DNA of 64,000 bases, taken from the NCBI GenBank assembly GCA_031002005.1, contig JARYHS010013630.1, positions 32,699,504-32,763,503 on the forward strand. The letters are read 5' to 3'. Below the pieces are notes generated by a model that was not told where the DNA came from, ran no database searches, and saw only the letters and a program-made list of their open reading frames with translations. The position numbers and the translations under genes are program-made. Position 1 is the stretch's first letter, and each line of letters starts with the position of its first letter. Shown here piece after piece: positions 22,297 through 34,739 of the stretch. The DNA is from Vandiemenella viatica. Lineage: Eukaryota > Arthropoda > Insecta > Orthoptera > Morabidae.

Positions 22297-23770
22297 GAAA
22301 GGTGATAAACAAGAGGTTGATAATTATAGGGGTATACCCCTTTTGCCAGCTGTTTACAAAATATTCTCCACAATTCTGCTAAAAAGAGTAGAAAAGACTC
22401 TCAACAGTCATTTAGGTGAATACCAAGTTGGATTTCGAAAAGTAGATCTTGTTCTGAGCAGATTTTTAATCTGAAGTCTATCATTCGTCACAGACATCAG
22501 ACCTCCAGAGACACAGTCAAACATTTATAGACTTTAAAATAGCCTTCGATCCGGTGGATAGGGAAACCTTAGATAAGGTAATTAGGGAATTTGGAGTTAA
22601 ATCAAAATTGGCAAACTTAATACGTGAAATTCTCAGAGATACTACATCAAAAGTAAAATTTATGGGTAAAATGTCAGTCATTCAAAATAAATACAGGTGT
22701 ATGGCAAGGTGATGGTTTATTGCCCATTCTTTTCAACTGTGTCTTGGAGAAAATAGTAAAGATTTTGAAGAAAAAATTAAAAGGACATGATATTCCATCA
22801 ATAACCTTGGGGAGAAAACACAAAGGTGTTGAAATTCGTTGTCTGTCATTTGCAGATGACTTTCAGAAAGCTTAAAAAATGCAGAAAAACAAATTAATCT
22901 CTTGGAAGAAATAGCTAACAAAGCAGGTTTGTAAATCTCAGTGGAAAAAACTAAATTCATTACAAACATAAAAGATTCTCCAAAATGTTTAATGACACAT
23001 ATTGGCCGAATTGAAAAGGTAAGAAATTTCAAATATTTAGGGGAGATAATTCAAGAAAATGGATTAGAAGAGTTTGCAATAGAAGAAAAGATACACAAAA
23101 TGGAAAGAGCGTATGATATTAATAAGAATTTTTACAACAAAAAGTGCCTGTCTAAAAGCCTTAAAATAAGACACTATAATACAGTGGTGAAACTGGAATG
23201 TCTCTATACAAGTGAATTCCTGGTATTAAATTATAAACTGGATAAGCTTCAAGTATTGGAAAGGAGAATTATAAGGAAAATTTTGGATCCATTGAAAAAT
23301 AAAGTACAATGGAAGTTAAGAACTAATGAAGAAATATATGGCAACATTGAAAAAATAACAGAATCAATCAGAAAAAGGAGAATGATATTTTTTGGAACAC
23401 CTATCCGCATGGGTGACACCAGGCAAATAAAAAAAGATATTCAAATATTATTGGGTGAAAAAATCAACTATTACCCAGAGATTAAGAAAGATTTGAACCG
23501 AAATAATATCAGTGAACAGGATGCTATAGAAAGAGAAAATTTTTGAAAACATATTTCGTATATGGCAGGATTCCAAGGTAGAGAGGAGAAGAAAACGAGT
23601 ACAAAATGGTCTGAAGACAGAAACAGAAAAAAACAGTGCAATAATGAAGGTGTACTGGAAAGGAAGAAAGAAAAAACACCAGGAGAAGAATTTAAATTGG
23701 CACGTGGTCCCTAGCTGACCATAACGAAAGGCTTACAGCAAAAACATTTACTATAATATTATATCTCTAT

Positions 23771-24075
23771 TAGACTCATCAATTCTGCTTTAAAATGGAA
23801 ATTGTTAAAGTAAAAATTAATTGTTTCTTCATTGTGATCTTTGATTAATTTCATAATCCTAGCTTTATTACATTTGAATGAAGATTTGACTTAACATTTG
23901 CCCCTCATGTCTTAACATTAACTTCATTTCCACTTTGGTTATTAGCTTTGTTTTGTTGATATGTCGCTTCAATCAATTAATTCTGCTTTGAAATAGAAAT
24001 TTGCATGTTAAAGTAGTAATTGATTGTTTCTTCATTATGATCTTTTATAACATTATTATAAGTTTATTTTAGTTT
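23771..24075. repeat. Diverged tandem duplication, about 190-bp period
   Basis: The block ending GCTTTAAAATGGAAATTG ... ATTGTTTCTTCATTGTGATC (about 23788-23850) recurs at about 23977-24045 with substitutions and small indels. It follows LINE-D directly, so it may be a 3'UTR repeat of that element. No coding content. Confidence 0.5.
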
Positions 24076-26480
24076 CTCAATGTGTCAGAAGAAATGAATT
24101 TCTCTGCCCCAGATACTACAGTTGATAGGTTGGGTATGATTTATTAAAACATATACAAATATTAAATGATTTGGGTGAGGAGTGAATCTTCAATGCTGCA
24201 ACAAACTTCAAAACTACATAAAAGAAAAGAAAGCAGTAACTTAATTACAGTTTAATTAAAAACTACAGTGAATTTCTACTTTAATGCAAATTTCTGCATT
24301 ATCCATATTTTTAGTACTTCAATCTGTTAAAAAGACGTTATCATGTTTTTGTTTTTAAATTTTGATAATTTCTGAAGAAATGTAAATAAAATATTTTCTT
24401 TTCAGCTCCATAATCTGCCAACAGAATTGTATACCTACGTGCAAATTACTGGAAACTAAGTATATATAGCTTAAAAAAAAATTTAGGGTTAAGAACTGTT
24501 TTATATTTCCCACTCCAGAATTCTTAGTTAACCACGAGCAATCATTTTCACATTTTTAAATTTAACACACCAATGAATATGTCATAATGTTCTTGCTTTG
24601 ATGAAAAGCAGGGTCTGCAATTTATGCAAGAAGCAAAGAGTAAACTTGGCAGTACCATCTACAAAATAGGAAACTCTTTGGTGTTGTCGAAATGTGAATT
24701 GATAATGACAATTTCCTATTAGGTATTGCATTATAAAAACCATCTTACATCACTATCCAGACAATTTACTAACTCTGAACCAAAGTTAAATCAAATCTGT
24801 TGAGCAATTAAGGTGAGACTGAGGTAAATAGGCCAAACATACATCCATCCAAACTTTCTCATTTATAATATTAAGATTTTTGTAGCACTTAGTTTTCTGA
24901 TAGAAAAGATGTTCACCAGCCATTTTATTCAAATATTTTTAGCTCTTTAATGAGCTTAAACCTTATGAATGAACCAACTAAATCCATTTTAGGCCTCATT
25001 AAATAACAAAATTAATGAAGAGATTATACTTTACCTTCCACTTTTACACTTTTTAATTATTATTATTTTTTCTTACATATTATTATAAACATCTATTACT
25101 TGTCTGAACAATTCAGTGAAAATATTCATGACAGAAACTTGTAATGGAAGGTGATTTGTAAGCCTCTCAAGGATTTTGGACATGCATTGTGCATAACTGA
25201 TCATATTCAATGATTGATAATCTCTCCCAGTTTCTGATGTACCTTACGGAAGCTCCATTTGTGAGTCTTTGGTGACACGACAGACACCAATTCTCAGCAG
25301 ACAGTCCTAGCTGGCTTTTTTTAAAAAAACTGCGTATAAATGGACAGCAAACTTGTGACACTTATTTCTAAATCAAATTGCTTATCTGTCAACACTGAGG
25401 CTGTTAACTGGTGCAAGTTATTGTGGGACACTTTTCTTCTGAGAGAAGTGTTGATTCTACTCTCATAAAAAATGTCAAATGTTTACGTGGCACACTAGTG
25501 TAGGAGCTACAACAATTGTGAAAAACCACTAGGTAGTGAAACATGTTGACTAGAAAAACCAAGTTTGCTGTTTTTATAGTTTTATTACTTCTGCCGAAGC
25601 AAAAAAAGAGAAGGGGGAAAGGATCATTTGGACAAGAAAGAGGATATTACGAAGGGGTGAGATGAGTGTTCATGAGACATTGTAATCTGAGTTGAGGTTA
25701 TAAGATATTCAACAGCTTGAAAATATTCTGTGAATAATTGTAGAGGATTTTGAGTACTTAATAGAACTAGCAGGTCAAGGATACAAAAATGACTAATATG
25801 CAGCAATCAATTACAAAATGTGAAAGGCTCTCTGAAAGAAGCGAACTGACTGTTTATACTGCAGGAAAACCTGGGTTTCTGACACATGGTACAATAATTA
25901 AAAGTGTGTAGGGTTTGCTTTGAGACATGTTTACACAAACATTGAGATCAACAAGTTTATGAGCCTTTAAGTTGCAGCACACAAGTAGCCAGTTTCCTTG
26001 ATCTTGGAGTACCACATATGGATTGTTTTATTTGTAGATGGTTGCGTTTAATATTTTGTATGAAATTTCCTTTGCACACAACTGACTCACATTTAGCAAA
26101 TTTTAAGACACAGAAGGATTTACTACTCAACACCAGTTATTTTAAGTGTACTCTATTGGGTAAATCAGGCAATATGCCAAGGTGCCTATTTACAAACTTT
26201 CAGAGAGTGTATCTATGGACACGGCTGCTTTTGCTGTACCTGTCATAGCCACTGAGCAATAAATGTCTGAAATCTTGGAGAGACTTATGAATCATCCTGT
26301 ATATACTGAGCAGGCAGACAGTTGAAAAATTTCCAAAATATTTGGTACAGTGTACTGGTAAATGTATATAGAATACTGAATTAGTAGAGTTAAGAACTTA
26401 TCTTACTATTCTTTTTTAAACTACGGAAATTTGCTTGACAGTGAATGTGTATGTAATTGATGTTGGATAACTACTTTCAG
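24076..26480. other. Intron sequence without recognisable gene
   Basis: AT-rich intron just 3' of the exon at 26489-26671. Minor open frames (25167-25361 minus, 26018-26248 plus) match no family I know. No structured repeat or RNA gene was supported. Confidence 0.4.
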
Positions 26481-26488
26481 AAACTCAC

Positions 26489-26671
26489 GCCAATAATAAT
26501 ACATTTGTCTTCATTAAACCCTCCTGCAAAAACACGAACATCACTGCAGTTCGTTCGGTCAGCAGTAATTCGACAAGCAAATCGTGACACTGTGCAGTAA
26601 TCAGTTCTACCAGCAACTCTTGCAGTGTCTAATACAACAAAATCAATAGTACCTTCTGCAGAACGGCCAAT
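26489..26671 (-). CDS. Pellino-like E3 ubiquitin ligase, internal exon (FHA-like domain)
   Basis: This 183-bp phase-0 exon encodes 61 residues starting IGRSAEGTIDFVVLDT, then TVSRFACRITADR, then VRVFAGGFNEDKCIIIG. Family members read (I/V)GRS.ESPIDFVV.DT, STISRFACRI and AR(I/V)FAAGFD...IFLG at the same places. The acceptor is TATTCCAG and the donor GTGAGT. It joins in frame to EKAVKW of the exon at 7413, reproducing the family's GEKA.KW junction. Compared with known Pellinos, the loop between the strands is shorter and the ESP and FAAGFDSS positions have changed (EGT, FAGGFNED). The gene continues at 44566 upstream. Confidence 0.92.
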
Positions 26672-26774
26672 CTGGAATAGAAAACAGTAGTTACTATAAG
26701 AATTAGTACATCTTTACTACAATAAATCAGTCAAGTTAGTGACAACAATATGCCACTAATATTAAAAGACAGTC

Positions 26775-29700
26775 ATGACTGTACTTGGTGTCTACTTTAA
26801 AAATTCATTCACTGACGAACATATACCCATTTTTCCACATTGTGTGGACTCAGTACAAACAGATAGCGTAGATACTGTAAAGCAATTAAAGCTCCTGAAG
26901 TGGAGGAAAGTGCCGGATCCTGATGGTATCCTAGTAAGAGGAAATAGAACCATTTTTGTCTGATATATTCTGTAAGTCTTTAGAAGAGAAAAAAATACAT
27001 TCCTACCGAAAAATTGCCCAGGAAATTGCCATTTTAAAGGAGATCGGAGAGATACTAGGAATTATCAACCAATACAACTAACATCTGCTTGCAGTAGAAT
27101 TGTTGTTGTTGTTGTTATTAGGGCTTAAGGGCGCGTCGACGACGGGGTCATTAGCACCCTAGCAACAACCAGCTTAGCAGTGTGGCTAGTTATAAATATA
27201 ACCGTCTGCATGGCCGACTGTAGAGGGGTCGGCCATAAAGACAGCTAACCAAAATAAAACCAAAACACGACGTGGCTGTAAAAAAGCCACCAGCGTCGAA
27301 AAAGTTTAAAAACGAATTAAAAACCATTCCCACCTCACTGGCTGTATACTGGCCAGGGAGATGGGAATTATTACAATATAAAAAATAAAAGCAACACACA
27401 TGGACGGGAAGCTGTAGAGGGGCCTCCCATCCATCTTAAAACTTATGCCGGTCTGCCCAAAATTTTTGGAACCAGATCGGCTGATGCACAGAATTTTAAA
27501 ACTTTTGCCACACTGCTGCTATCATTGTCTAAAATGAAGGACAGATCATTGGCAAGGCCAACGTCTGCCCTTAGGTCAAAAAATAAAACACAATCAGTTA
27601 AAATGTGGCGTACCGTCAAAGGTACGCCACAAGCATCACATTCCGGTGGGTCCTCCCGGCGGAGAAGAAAGCTGTGCGTGAGAGGACAGTGCCCTATACG
27701 GAGGCGAGTAAGGAGAACCTCATCCCTCCTCGCCCGCTGGAAGGAGCTGCTCCACGGCTGAACGGTCGATTTGACCTGCCGGAGATTATTATGCTCGACT
27801 TCCAGCCACTGCCTCTGCCAGACATCAGAAACAAATCTCTTCGCCGCCGAGGCAAGGTCAGACTTTGGGACCGCATCAAAGTCAATTCTGACCTTGTTGC
27901 CGGCTAACTTAGCAGCTTCATCAGCTGCCTCGTTCCCCCTGATTTCCACATGTCCACGTACCCAGCAGAATATGACCTACTTTCCAGAAGATTGGAGGGA
28001 TCGGAGGGTGTCCTGTATGTCCTGGACCAGACGATCTGCTGGGTACACGCTTCCCATGGCCTGGATGCAGCTGAGGGAATCACAGCATATGACGTACTTC
28101 ATGCTGCGACTTACTTTCATATGCTGGAGCGACTTTAACATCACGTAACACTCTGCAGTGTATACGCTGCAACAGCTATTCAGTTTGTAGTTATATGTCG
28201 CTCGAGGGAACACTACGGAGCAGCCTACTCCGTTAGACTGCTTAGACCCATCCGTATACACCGGGGTAAAATCTTGATACTTGTTTAAAATGTCACTAAA
28301 AACTCTGATAAAAACACTGGCAGCAGTTGACTGCTTGTTGAACCTAAACATTTCAAACATCATTCTGGGCCTCTTTAAAAGCCAGGGGGGAGATTTACTC
28401 CAACCCTAGTAATAAAATGAGGGCAGTTCAAACCCATACTCTTCTAAAATGGCCTTTGTATGGTGGCTAAACGGTTTGGTCGCTCTGCGGCGATTAGCAT
28501 ATATCCGTTCGAAGTTAGGTGTCATCACAACGTCGTGCACGGGACTATGAGGAGTTGTGGCAATATGTACATAGTGTCGCACCATGAGGAGATGCTGCTG
28601 GATGGAAAGCGGCGGCTCGCCAGACTCAGCACAAATGCTGGGTATTGGGCTAGTGCGATATGCACCCGTGGCGAGCCGAATTCCCGCATGGTGGACACTA
28701 TCCAATATCTGAAGATAGCTGTCACGTGCCGAACCGTATACAATGCACCCGTATTCCAAACGTGACCGTACAAAGGCTCGATAAAATTGTAGCATGCAGG
28801 AGCGGTCAGCGCCCCACGACCTACCACAGAGACATTTTAAAACGTTTAAAGCTTTCAAGGCTCTGGCTTTTACAATCTTTAAGATGTGGAAGCCAGCTGA
28901 GCCTTGCATCTAGAATGAGGCCCAGAAAACGAACAGTATCAGTGCAGTAGAATTCTGGAGCATGTTATATGCTATAACATCATGACACTTCTTGATGAAA
29001 ACAAGTCACTAACACTGAACCAACATGGATTTCTGAAGAACAGATGGTGTGTAATACAGTTGGACCTATTTTCACATGATGTAATGAAAGTTTTTGTGCA
29101 GGTTTACAGGTTGATGATATTTCTTTTGGATTTTCTGAAAGCTTTCAACTCTGTACCGCACAAATGAATTTTAGTGAAAATTCGAATGTGCAATATATGG
29201 ATCTGATTTGTGAATGGATATGAGATTTTCTAATTAGTAAATTACAATATGCTGTCATGGACAGGGAAGTATCTTCTAAGCTAGAAGTTACTTTAAGTGT
29301 TCCTAAAGGAAGTGTAAATAATAAACAATCTTAGAGACAACGTTAATAGCAGTTTGAAATTGTTTGCTGAAGATGCAATTATCTACAGGGAAGTAGGGTG
29401 CTCTGAATATTGTTAAGAAATTCAGTGCGATCTGGATGTTACTTCGGAATGGTATTATAAATGGCAATTTACACCTTATAGCAAAACATACATGCAATGC
29501 ACATGGCAAAAAGAATCTGTTTGCTCACTAATATAAAGTAAACAGCTCAGTTATTGACACAGTTGATTCCCCGAAGTTTATCTTCCATTTTCGAATGATA
29601 TGTAATACTTTATCCACCAACCTAAATAGTTTGCACTACGGCATAGATAAGACTACAGAAATAAGATGCCATACCAATGCTTATATGAATTCTTTCTTTC

Positions 29701-29815
29701 CTCACATTATTCGGGATTGGAATGCACAGAGTTAGCTTTGGTGCAAAGCATCCTCTGCCACCCGCAATATCTGTGAATTGCAGAGTATGGTTGTAGATAT
29801 ATAACTTCATATGAT
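26775..29815 (+). pseudogene. CR1/Jockey-like LINE (LINE-F), split by an I-type element
   Basis: 26775-27090 encodes the start of an RT region (KQLKLLKWRKVPDPDGI, then NYQPIQLTSACSRI). The frame resumes exactly at 28955 with LEHVICYNIMTLLDENKSL, then LNQHGFLKNR, and VYRLMIFLLDFLKAFNSVPH near 29105-29163 (motif A). Weaker RT remnants follow, with a LINE 3' end near 29700-29815 (TATTCGGGATTGGAATG, then GAATTGCAGAGTATGG). The break is filled by the I-type element with a 12-bp duplication. LINE-F resembles LINE-A in its RT wording but is more decayed. Confidence 0.72.
27102..28942 (-). mobile_element. I-superfamily non-LTR retrotransposon, copy 1 (5'-truncated)
   Basis: The insertion is flanked by the 12-bp duplication TGCAGTAGAATT at 27090-27101 and 28943-28954. 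Read on the minus strand it begins in the post-RT region (KIVKARALKALNVLKCLCG), then RNase H with DFTPVYTDGSKQSNGVG, TAECY and CCDSLS (the D..E..D catalytic pattern) at 28363-27977. A C-terminal HCxxC-like region follows (PPECDACGVPLTVRHILTDC) before a stop at 27443. It ends in an (AAC)n tail, seen as (TTG)n at 27101-27116. RNase H plus a trinucleotide tail points to the I superfamily. Frames are disrupted but the copy looks younger than its host LINE-F. Confidence 0.85.
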
Positions 29816-30635
29816 ATCTACTGAATCTAAAATTGTTCGAGTTTCAACTCCAGTGAAACTTGAATAATTTGAACACCTATAATTTGAATGTTTTGGTCAG
29901 TACCTTGAACTTTAAGTTAAATCCATGTAAAAAAATGTGGATAGTTGGACATTTATCTCCCATAATTTGAAGTTTTTGTACATACATACTGTACTAAATC
30001 GTACTCTAACAGCAGTCAATATTTAAGTTTGGGATTATTGCCTATACCACAATTCAGATGATTTCAAATTTTTCGTTTGGATATGGTGTTTTTTTCTTTC
30101 AGCTATATGAGCAGAGGAGACTTGTCAAATGCAACACTTATTTTGCTGCTTGTTTAAATTATTTATATGTCACTAGATAAACCACGCCAAAAAATTGTGC
30201 ATACGATGAGTAGTAAGGTTGGTGGTTTGTAATAGGATGGAAGAAGAACCGCCTCATTTGTAGAAATTGTTTATTCCTTTAGTGTAATATGAATGCAATA
30301 GGAGTCAATGCCAATAAAGCAGTTTATTAATATCTCTGTGATATGTGCTGCTGTTATCTAGCAACTAGAAATAATATATATGACTCGCTGGTGCCCACGA
30401 CTTTGTTCATGTTTGCAAAGAATTCTAATTGACAGCTACCGACATGTAACCAACATAGTGCACGATGGGAGACTCAAGGCTAATACCATACACAAACATC
30501 AGTGATCTGCGCAGGGTATTTATGGCTGCAAAGGGAAATATAGGGGCACACATGTTTGGTTGAAATATCAAAATGCCCTCCATTGACCAATTTCACCCAT
30601 CATATCTCCCACACCCCCATAGCTACCAAATCACT
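29816..30635. other. Intron sequence without recognisable feature
   Basis: AT-rich, no family similarity recognised on either strand, and no obvious repeat structure. Confidence 0.4.
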
Positions 30636-30639
30636 TTTT

Positions 30640-30792
30640 TCGGTAAGGGTGTCAGGAATTGGAATAAGTTACCAAGAGAAATGATGAATAATTTACCAAA
30701 AATGTTGAAAGAATTTAAGGAGAAAATTTGCAGAGGATAAATGTAGGTGGGTGCAGGAAAGGGAGAATATGGGTGTGTAGGGAAATTGATAT
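30640..30792 (+). mobile_element. 3' end of LINE-E, copy 2
   Basis: The segment GGTAAGGGTGTCAGGAATTG through GGGTGTGTAGGGAAATTG repeats 19165-19310 with few changes. It encodes the last residues (a KLPREMMNNLPKMLKEFKEK-like tail) and the 3'UTR of LINE-E. It is heavily 5'-truncated. A short (TA)n run follows in place of the (ATTAA)n tail. It abuts the Penelope cluster. Confidence 0.75.
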
Positions 30793-30879
30793 ATATATAC
30801 ATACGATAGGTAAATGAGCCACCACTTACCTTTAGATGATGGATGTGGGGTGCAAACACACAGAAAAGACAAAAATACA

Positions 30880-32310
30880 AATGATAAGAAATTTTCGGGA
30901 CGAAACCTTTGTCAACAGGAGACCATTATGGGAGGTGGGTGATGTGGGAGACTGCATCACACAGTGACTGTTGGCCAGGAAAATAGTGGGGCGTAAATTC
31001 AAACAGAGGAAAAGTACAGGGCCAATGATTCAGAGCTAATACCCGAGCATAGATAAATATCCAAACTAATCTCTGGTGGGTGGGAAGAGCAAAATATAAC
31101 TAAATCTAAATAAGAAAAATTAATATTTATAAATTTAAAAATACATAAAAAGATTAAAAAAAAACAAAAAACGAGAGAGACTATGAAGTAAACATCACCT
31201 TAGGTTAGTGGTGGTTCAATATAGAAAGCGGGGATGAAGGCAAAGAGAGGATTAAAAAAGGAAAACATATGTAAAAATAATAAAAATGACTGGGTATTAT
31301 CTAAAGTTGAGACCAGGTGGTTGCCTTGTATCCAGTTTGTATTGGTAGGCAAGTTTCCACCGTCTGAGTTCTGAGTAGCTGCTGCTATTAGGGAGGACTC
31401 TGATAGCACGGACTGTGAAACAGGACTTGAAACTATTCGAGTCATGGGTGATGGCATGGGCAGCAAATGGGTGCTTTGGGTTCCATGTGAACACTGTCTG
31501 TCAGCGGCCATTTATTCTTCGGAAAGTGGATTTGTGGTCAAACCTATATATGAAGCCAGGTAGTGGTTGGATGCTAACTGGAAAATTACAAGGGAGGTTT
31601 TGCAGGTGGCGTGTCCTCTGACACAGAAGCTTTGACAGGGTTGGTGAAAATGGAGGAGGCATGGTGTGTGGGGTCTATTGCATGGGAAAGAGCCTTGGGG
31701 CTGTCTGTTGGGACGAGGAAGAAAATGTCTGTGGACTAGAAGTTCGCTGAGGTTAGGTGGTCTGCTGAAACAAGTTCTAGGAGGGGCGGGGAGGAGTTTG
31801 GGAAGGATGGATCTCATTTCAGGGCAGGTTTGCAGGAAATCATAGCCCTGCCAGAGGATTCTGCTAATGGATTTGAGGCCTGGGTAGTATTGTGTGACCA
31901 AGACTGGATTATGGTTGGTTTTTGCAGTTTTGTAATGACTGATGGGCTGAGCAGGTTGTAATGTGGCCCATGAACGCTGTTTGTTAACCAAGCTGGAGGG
32001 TAGTTGTGAGATATCAGTGCTTTGAAATATTGTTTGTATAATCAATAAGGGACTGTAGGTTGGAGCAAATGCGACTACCTCGAATGCCAAGACTGTAGGG
32101 GAGGGAATGTTTGGTATGGTAAGGGTGGCAACTGTCAAAATTGAGATACTGTTGAAGGTTGGTGGGTTTGATATGGACTGAAGAGTTAAGGTAGCCATTG
32201 GATAGGGACAAATCCACATCCAAGAATGTGGCTTGGGTGTGTGAATAGGTCCATAAGACTCATACATGCAACTTTCATAGTTATTAATTTCTTCCTTCAA
32301 GGGTCTCAAA
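30880..32310 (-). mobile_element. Penelope-like element, partial tandem copy (PLE1b)
   Basis: On the minus strand, 32309-31512 repeats the post-RT part of the neighbouring PLE1a: LSLSNGYLNSSVHIKPTNLQ, then FDSCHPYHTKHSLPYSL, matching the family's FLDV...VYKKPT.....YHSCHP..KRSIPY block. It ends with a GIY-YIG-type endonuclease piece (NHYLASYIGLTTNPLSEE). 31511-31200 holds the rest of that domain. The RT catalytic palm is absent. Copies in partial tandem arrangement are a known habit of Penelope elements, where the upstream part acts as a pseudo-LTR. The 3' boundary near 30880 is uncertain. Confidence 0.7.
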
Positions 32311-32329
32311 CTCCGAAAAATTTCGCTCT

Positions 32330-34700
32330 TAATTTATAATGTTGCCTAAGTGGAAAATTATTGTTATCTGAAATTTAGTCCTAGTGGATGTCTGGTAGTG
32401 ATAAGTGAGTTCCCCACCTTCTGTGATGCTGCTTTTGTCCGAGAGGACTCTGATGGCACGGACCGCAAAACATGTTGAAATAGTTGGTGCCATGGGTGGT
32501 GGCATGATAAGATACAGGGTGATCAGGGTTCTGGGTGAATACCGATTGTCTGTGTCCATTCATTCTGATGGCCAGTGGATTTGTTGCCTGACCAACGTAG
32601 TAGGCTGGGAAATGGTTACAGGTAAGTTGATATATGAGGGGGGAGGATACACACGTGTTTATGGACAAAGAGTTGGTTGAGTTTTGGAGGTCCGCTGAAG
32701 CAGGTTCTGGGTGGGTGAAGGAGGATTTTTGGAAGGAGGTTTGTCATATCAGGGCAGGCTCAAAGGTAGTCGTAACACCGTTGCAGGACTCGGTTGACAG
32801 ATTCCAAACCCGGGAAGTATCGGATGATCAAAACGGGGCTGTGGATGGTTTTAGAGGGTTGCTAATAGGTTGAGCGGGTTGTAATGTGGCCCGTGAAACT
32901 TGTTTGTGAACTAAATCTGGTGAGTAATGGTGGGATATCAGGACTTCGGATATGTTGCTAGAATACTGTTAGAGGGCCTGTTCTTTGGAACATACGTGTC
33001 TCCCCCGAATGCCAGGCTATAGGGGAGGGAGCGTTTGATTTGATAAGGATGGCAGCTATCATAATGAAAGTAATGTTGTAAGTTGGTGGGTTTGCTATGG
33101 ACAGATGAGTTGATGCAGCCTTTCGGAAGGAATAGGTCAACATCCAGGAAAGTGGCATGTGTGTGGGAGTGAGTCCACATTAATTGCAGAGTGCTGGCAG
33201 TATTGAGTTTATTGAGGAAACTGAGTAGGTTGTCTTACCCGCGGGTCCAGAATATGACAAGGTCATCAATAAATCTGACCCACAAAAGGGGTTTCAGATG
33301 GGCTCCAGTTAAGAATGACTGTTCCCGATGGCTAAGTAGACGTTGGCATATGAGAGAGCCATGCGGGTGCCCATGGCAGTGCTGCTAACTTGGTGGTAAA
33401 TTTTCCCACCAAACGAAAAAAGTTATTTTTTAGTATTAACTCGGCCAGGGTGATCAGGAAGGACCTGTTGGGGAGTCTATTGGGGGGACGCTGGTTTGAA
33501 AGTGTTTTATGGCTCTGAGAACATGACAGTGGGGAATATTTGTATATAAGGAGGTCAATTCAACCGTTACTAGGAAGGAGTCAAGGGGAAGAGGTGTGGG
33601 TACCGTATGTGGGTACCGTAGCCAGTCAAGAGAGGAAGTGTCGGGTGTCTTTGATGTGGGAGGGAAGCTGGATGTCAATGGGCTGTAGATGCTGGTCCAC
33701 CAGGGCAGAGATACGCTCAGTCGGTGAACCACATGCAGCAACTATGGGCTGTCCTGAGTTGCCAGGCTTATGAACTTTAAGAAGTAGGTATAGGGAAGGT
33801 GTGCGCGGATTTTTTTTGAACGAGGAGTGAGGCAGAATGGGGAATTTGGCCTCGGAGGGGTCAACTGAGCTGTATACAGTATTTTATTCTATCATTGACT
33901 GCAGGTGTGAGATCAAGGTTGAGGGTGTGGTAAGTGATAAGAGTCAGACAGCTGACGCAGTGCTTACTAACATAGCCACAACAGTTCATAACCACTGTAA
34001 TTGAGCCATTGTCTGCTGGTAGAATAATCAAAGTGTGGATCAGAGGAGAGCTCCCTCAGGCCCTGGGTTTCTGAAAGAGTCAGATTAGAACCATTGGGTA
34101 GTGATTTAACGAAACTGGGAGATCTTGAAACAATTGGAAAAGGTTGTTTTATGGGAGAGGTAGTGGATCAAGAATGGAGGGTGCTTGGAATCTTTGGAGA
34201 CTGGGTTCCAGGTCATTCCAAGTGTCCAGACTGCTTCTCTTTGAGGCAAAGTGGTACCTCCTGCGGCAGAACGCTAAGGAGTTGCGCACTAGGGTGATCC
34301 GATCAAATTCACGAGTGGGTGAGAAAGTGAGACCCTTGGAGAGAACTGAGAGTTGTGGTTCTGAGAGTGGAGGAGAAGACAGATTAATAACAGACAGTTT
34401 GGGTCAGTCAGCTAGATTAGGACTGGCTGGGCGAGGTGTGGGTTTTAAGGGAGGTGGTAGAGGTATGTTGAAGAGCTGGGCAGTAGATGGTCGTGAAAAA
34501 ATGAGGAGTGGGGGGAGGGTTGACAACTGGGTTGGTGACCTGGTAATCTGCAGGGAGAGGCTGTCCAGCTTTGAGATGGGAGTGGTACAGAGTGGACAAT
34601 TTTTGTAGATGGTTATGAACATGTCTGTTTATAGATTCTACGGCCTGTTGCACAATTTGTTGAAGGTGAGCAAGGACATGAGGGTTTGATAGCACCAGTA
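32330..34700 (-). pseudogene. Penelope-like element with RT and GIY-YIG endonuclease, broken (PLE1a)
   Basis: Read from 34700 downward. RT motif A reads VTVELTSLYTNIPHCHVLRA near 33595-33540. The MGTRMALSYANVYLAIG block follows near 33375-33330, and the catalytic RFIDDLVIFWTRG near 33270-33235. Then come a LDVDLFLPKGCINSSVHSKP and SCHPYQIKRSLPYSLA block near 33130-33010 and the GIY-YIG domain (YQLTCNHFPAYYVGQATNPL near 32640-32580). Penelope elements use this RT with a GIY-YIG nuclease instead of an AP or integrase enzyme. Several frame changes make it inactive. The plus strand of this stretch is purine-rich because the coding strand is C-rich. Confidence 0.82.
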
Positions 34701-34739
34701 TATTGTTTAGAGATATAAAATGTCTGGCCAGGTTAGATG

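Larger units (their letters stand above)
18650..23740 (+). mobile_element. Composite LINE (LINE-D) carrying three nested insertions
   Basis: Pieces of one LINE ORF2 run in order through this stretch. They are an endonuclease end (RNGEYDSNHYLSKIKLK near 18815-18860), the linker (NPNWQDLSAVINNAAQKTFG near 19385), pre-RT sequence to 19765, and RT starting HKLEFPEINENREPD near 21790 with NNKASGHDSITSELLKW. NYRGIPLLPAVYKIFSTIL follows near 22325, CLSFADDF-like motif C near 22850, and a C-terminal tail at 22941-23546 with GFQGREEKKTSTKWSEDRN just after. The tail wording is that of an arthropod LINE family I know, whose clade I do not assign. Interruptions at 18960-19357, 19766-21737 and 22047-22296 are later insertions. 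Stops and indels show it is inactive. Confidence 0.78.

Noticed and set aside
22733..23032. Minus-strand frame opposite the LINE-D tail
   Set aside because: Antisense shadow of the LINE-D coding strand.
27525..28148. Several plus-strand frames
   Set aside because: Antisense shadows of the I-type RNase H and C-terminal region, which shows family motifs on the minus strand.
34144..34608. Plus-strand frame of 154 codons
   Set aside because: Glycine/arginine-rich antisense of the Penelope element; no family motif.
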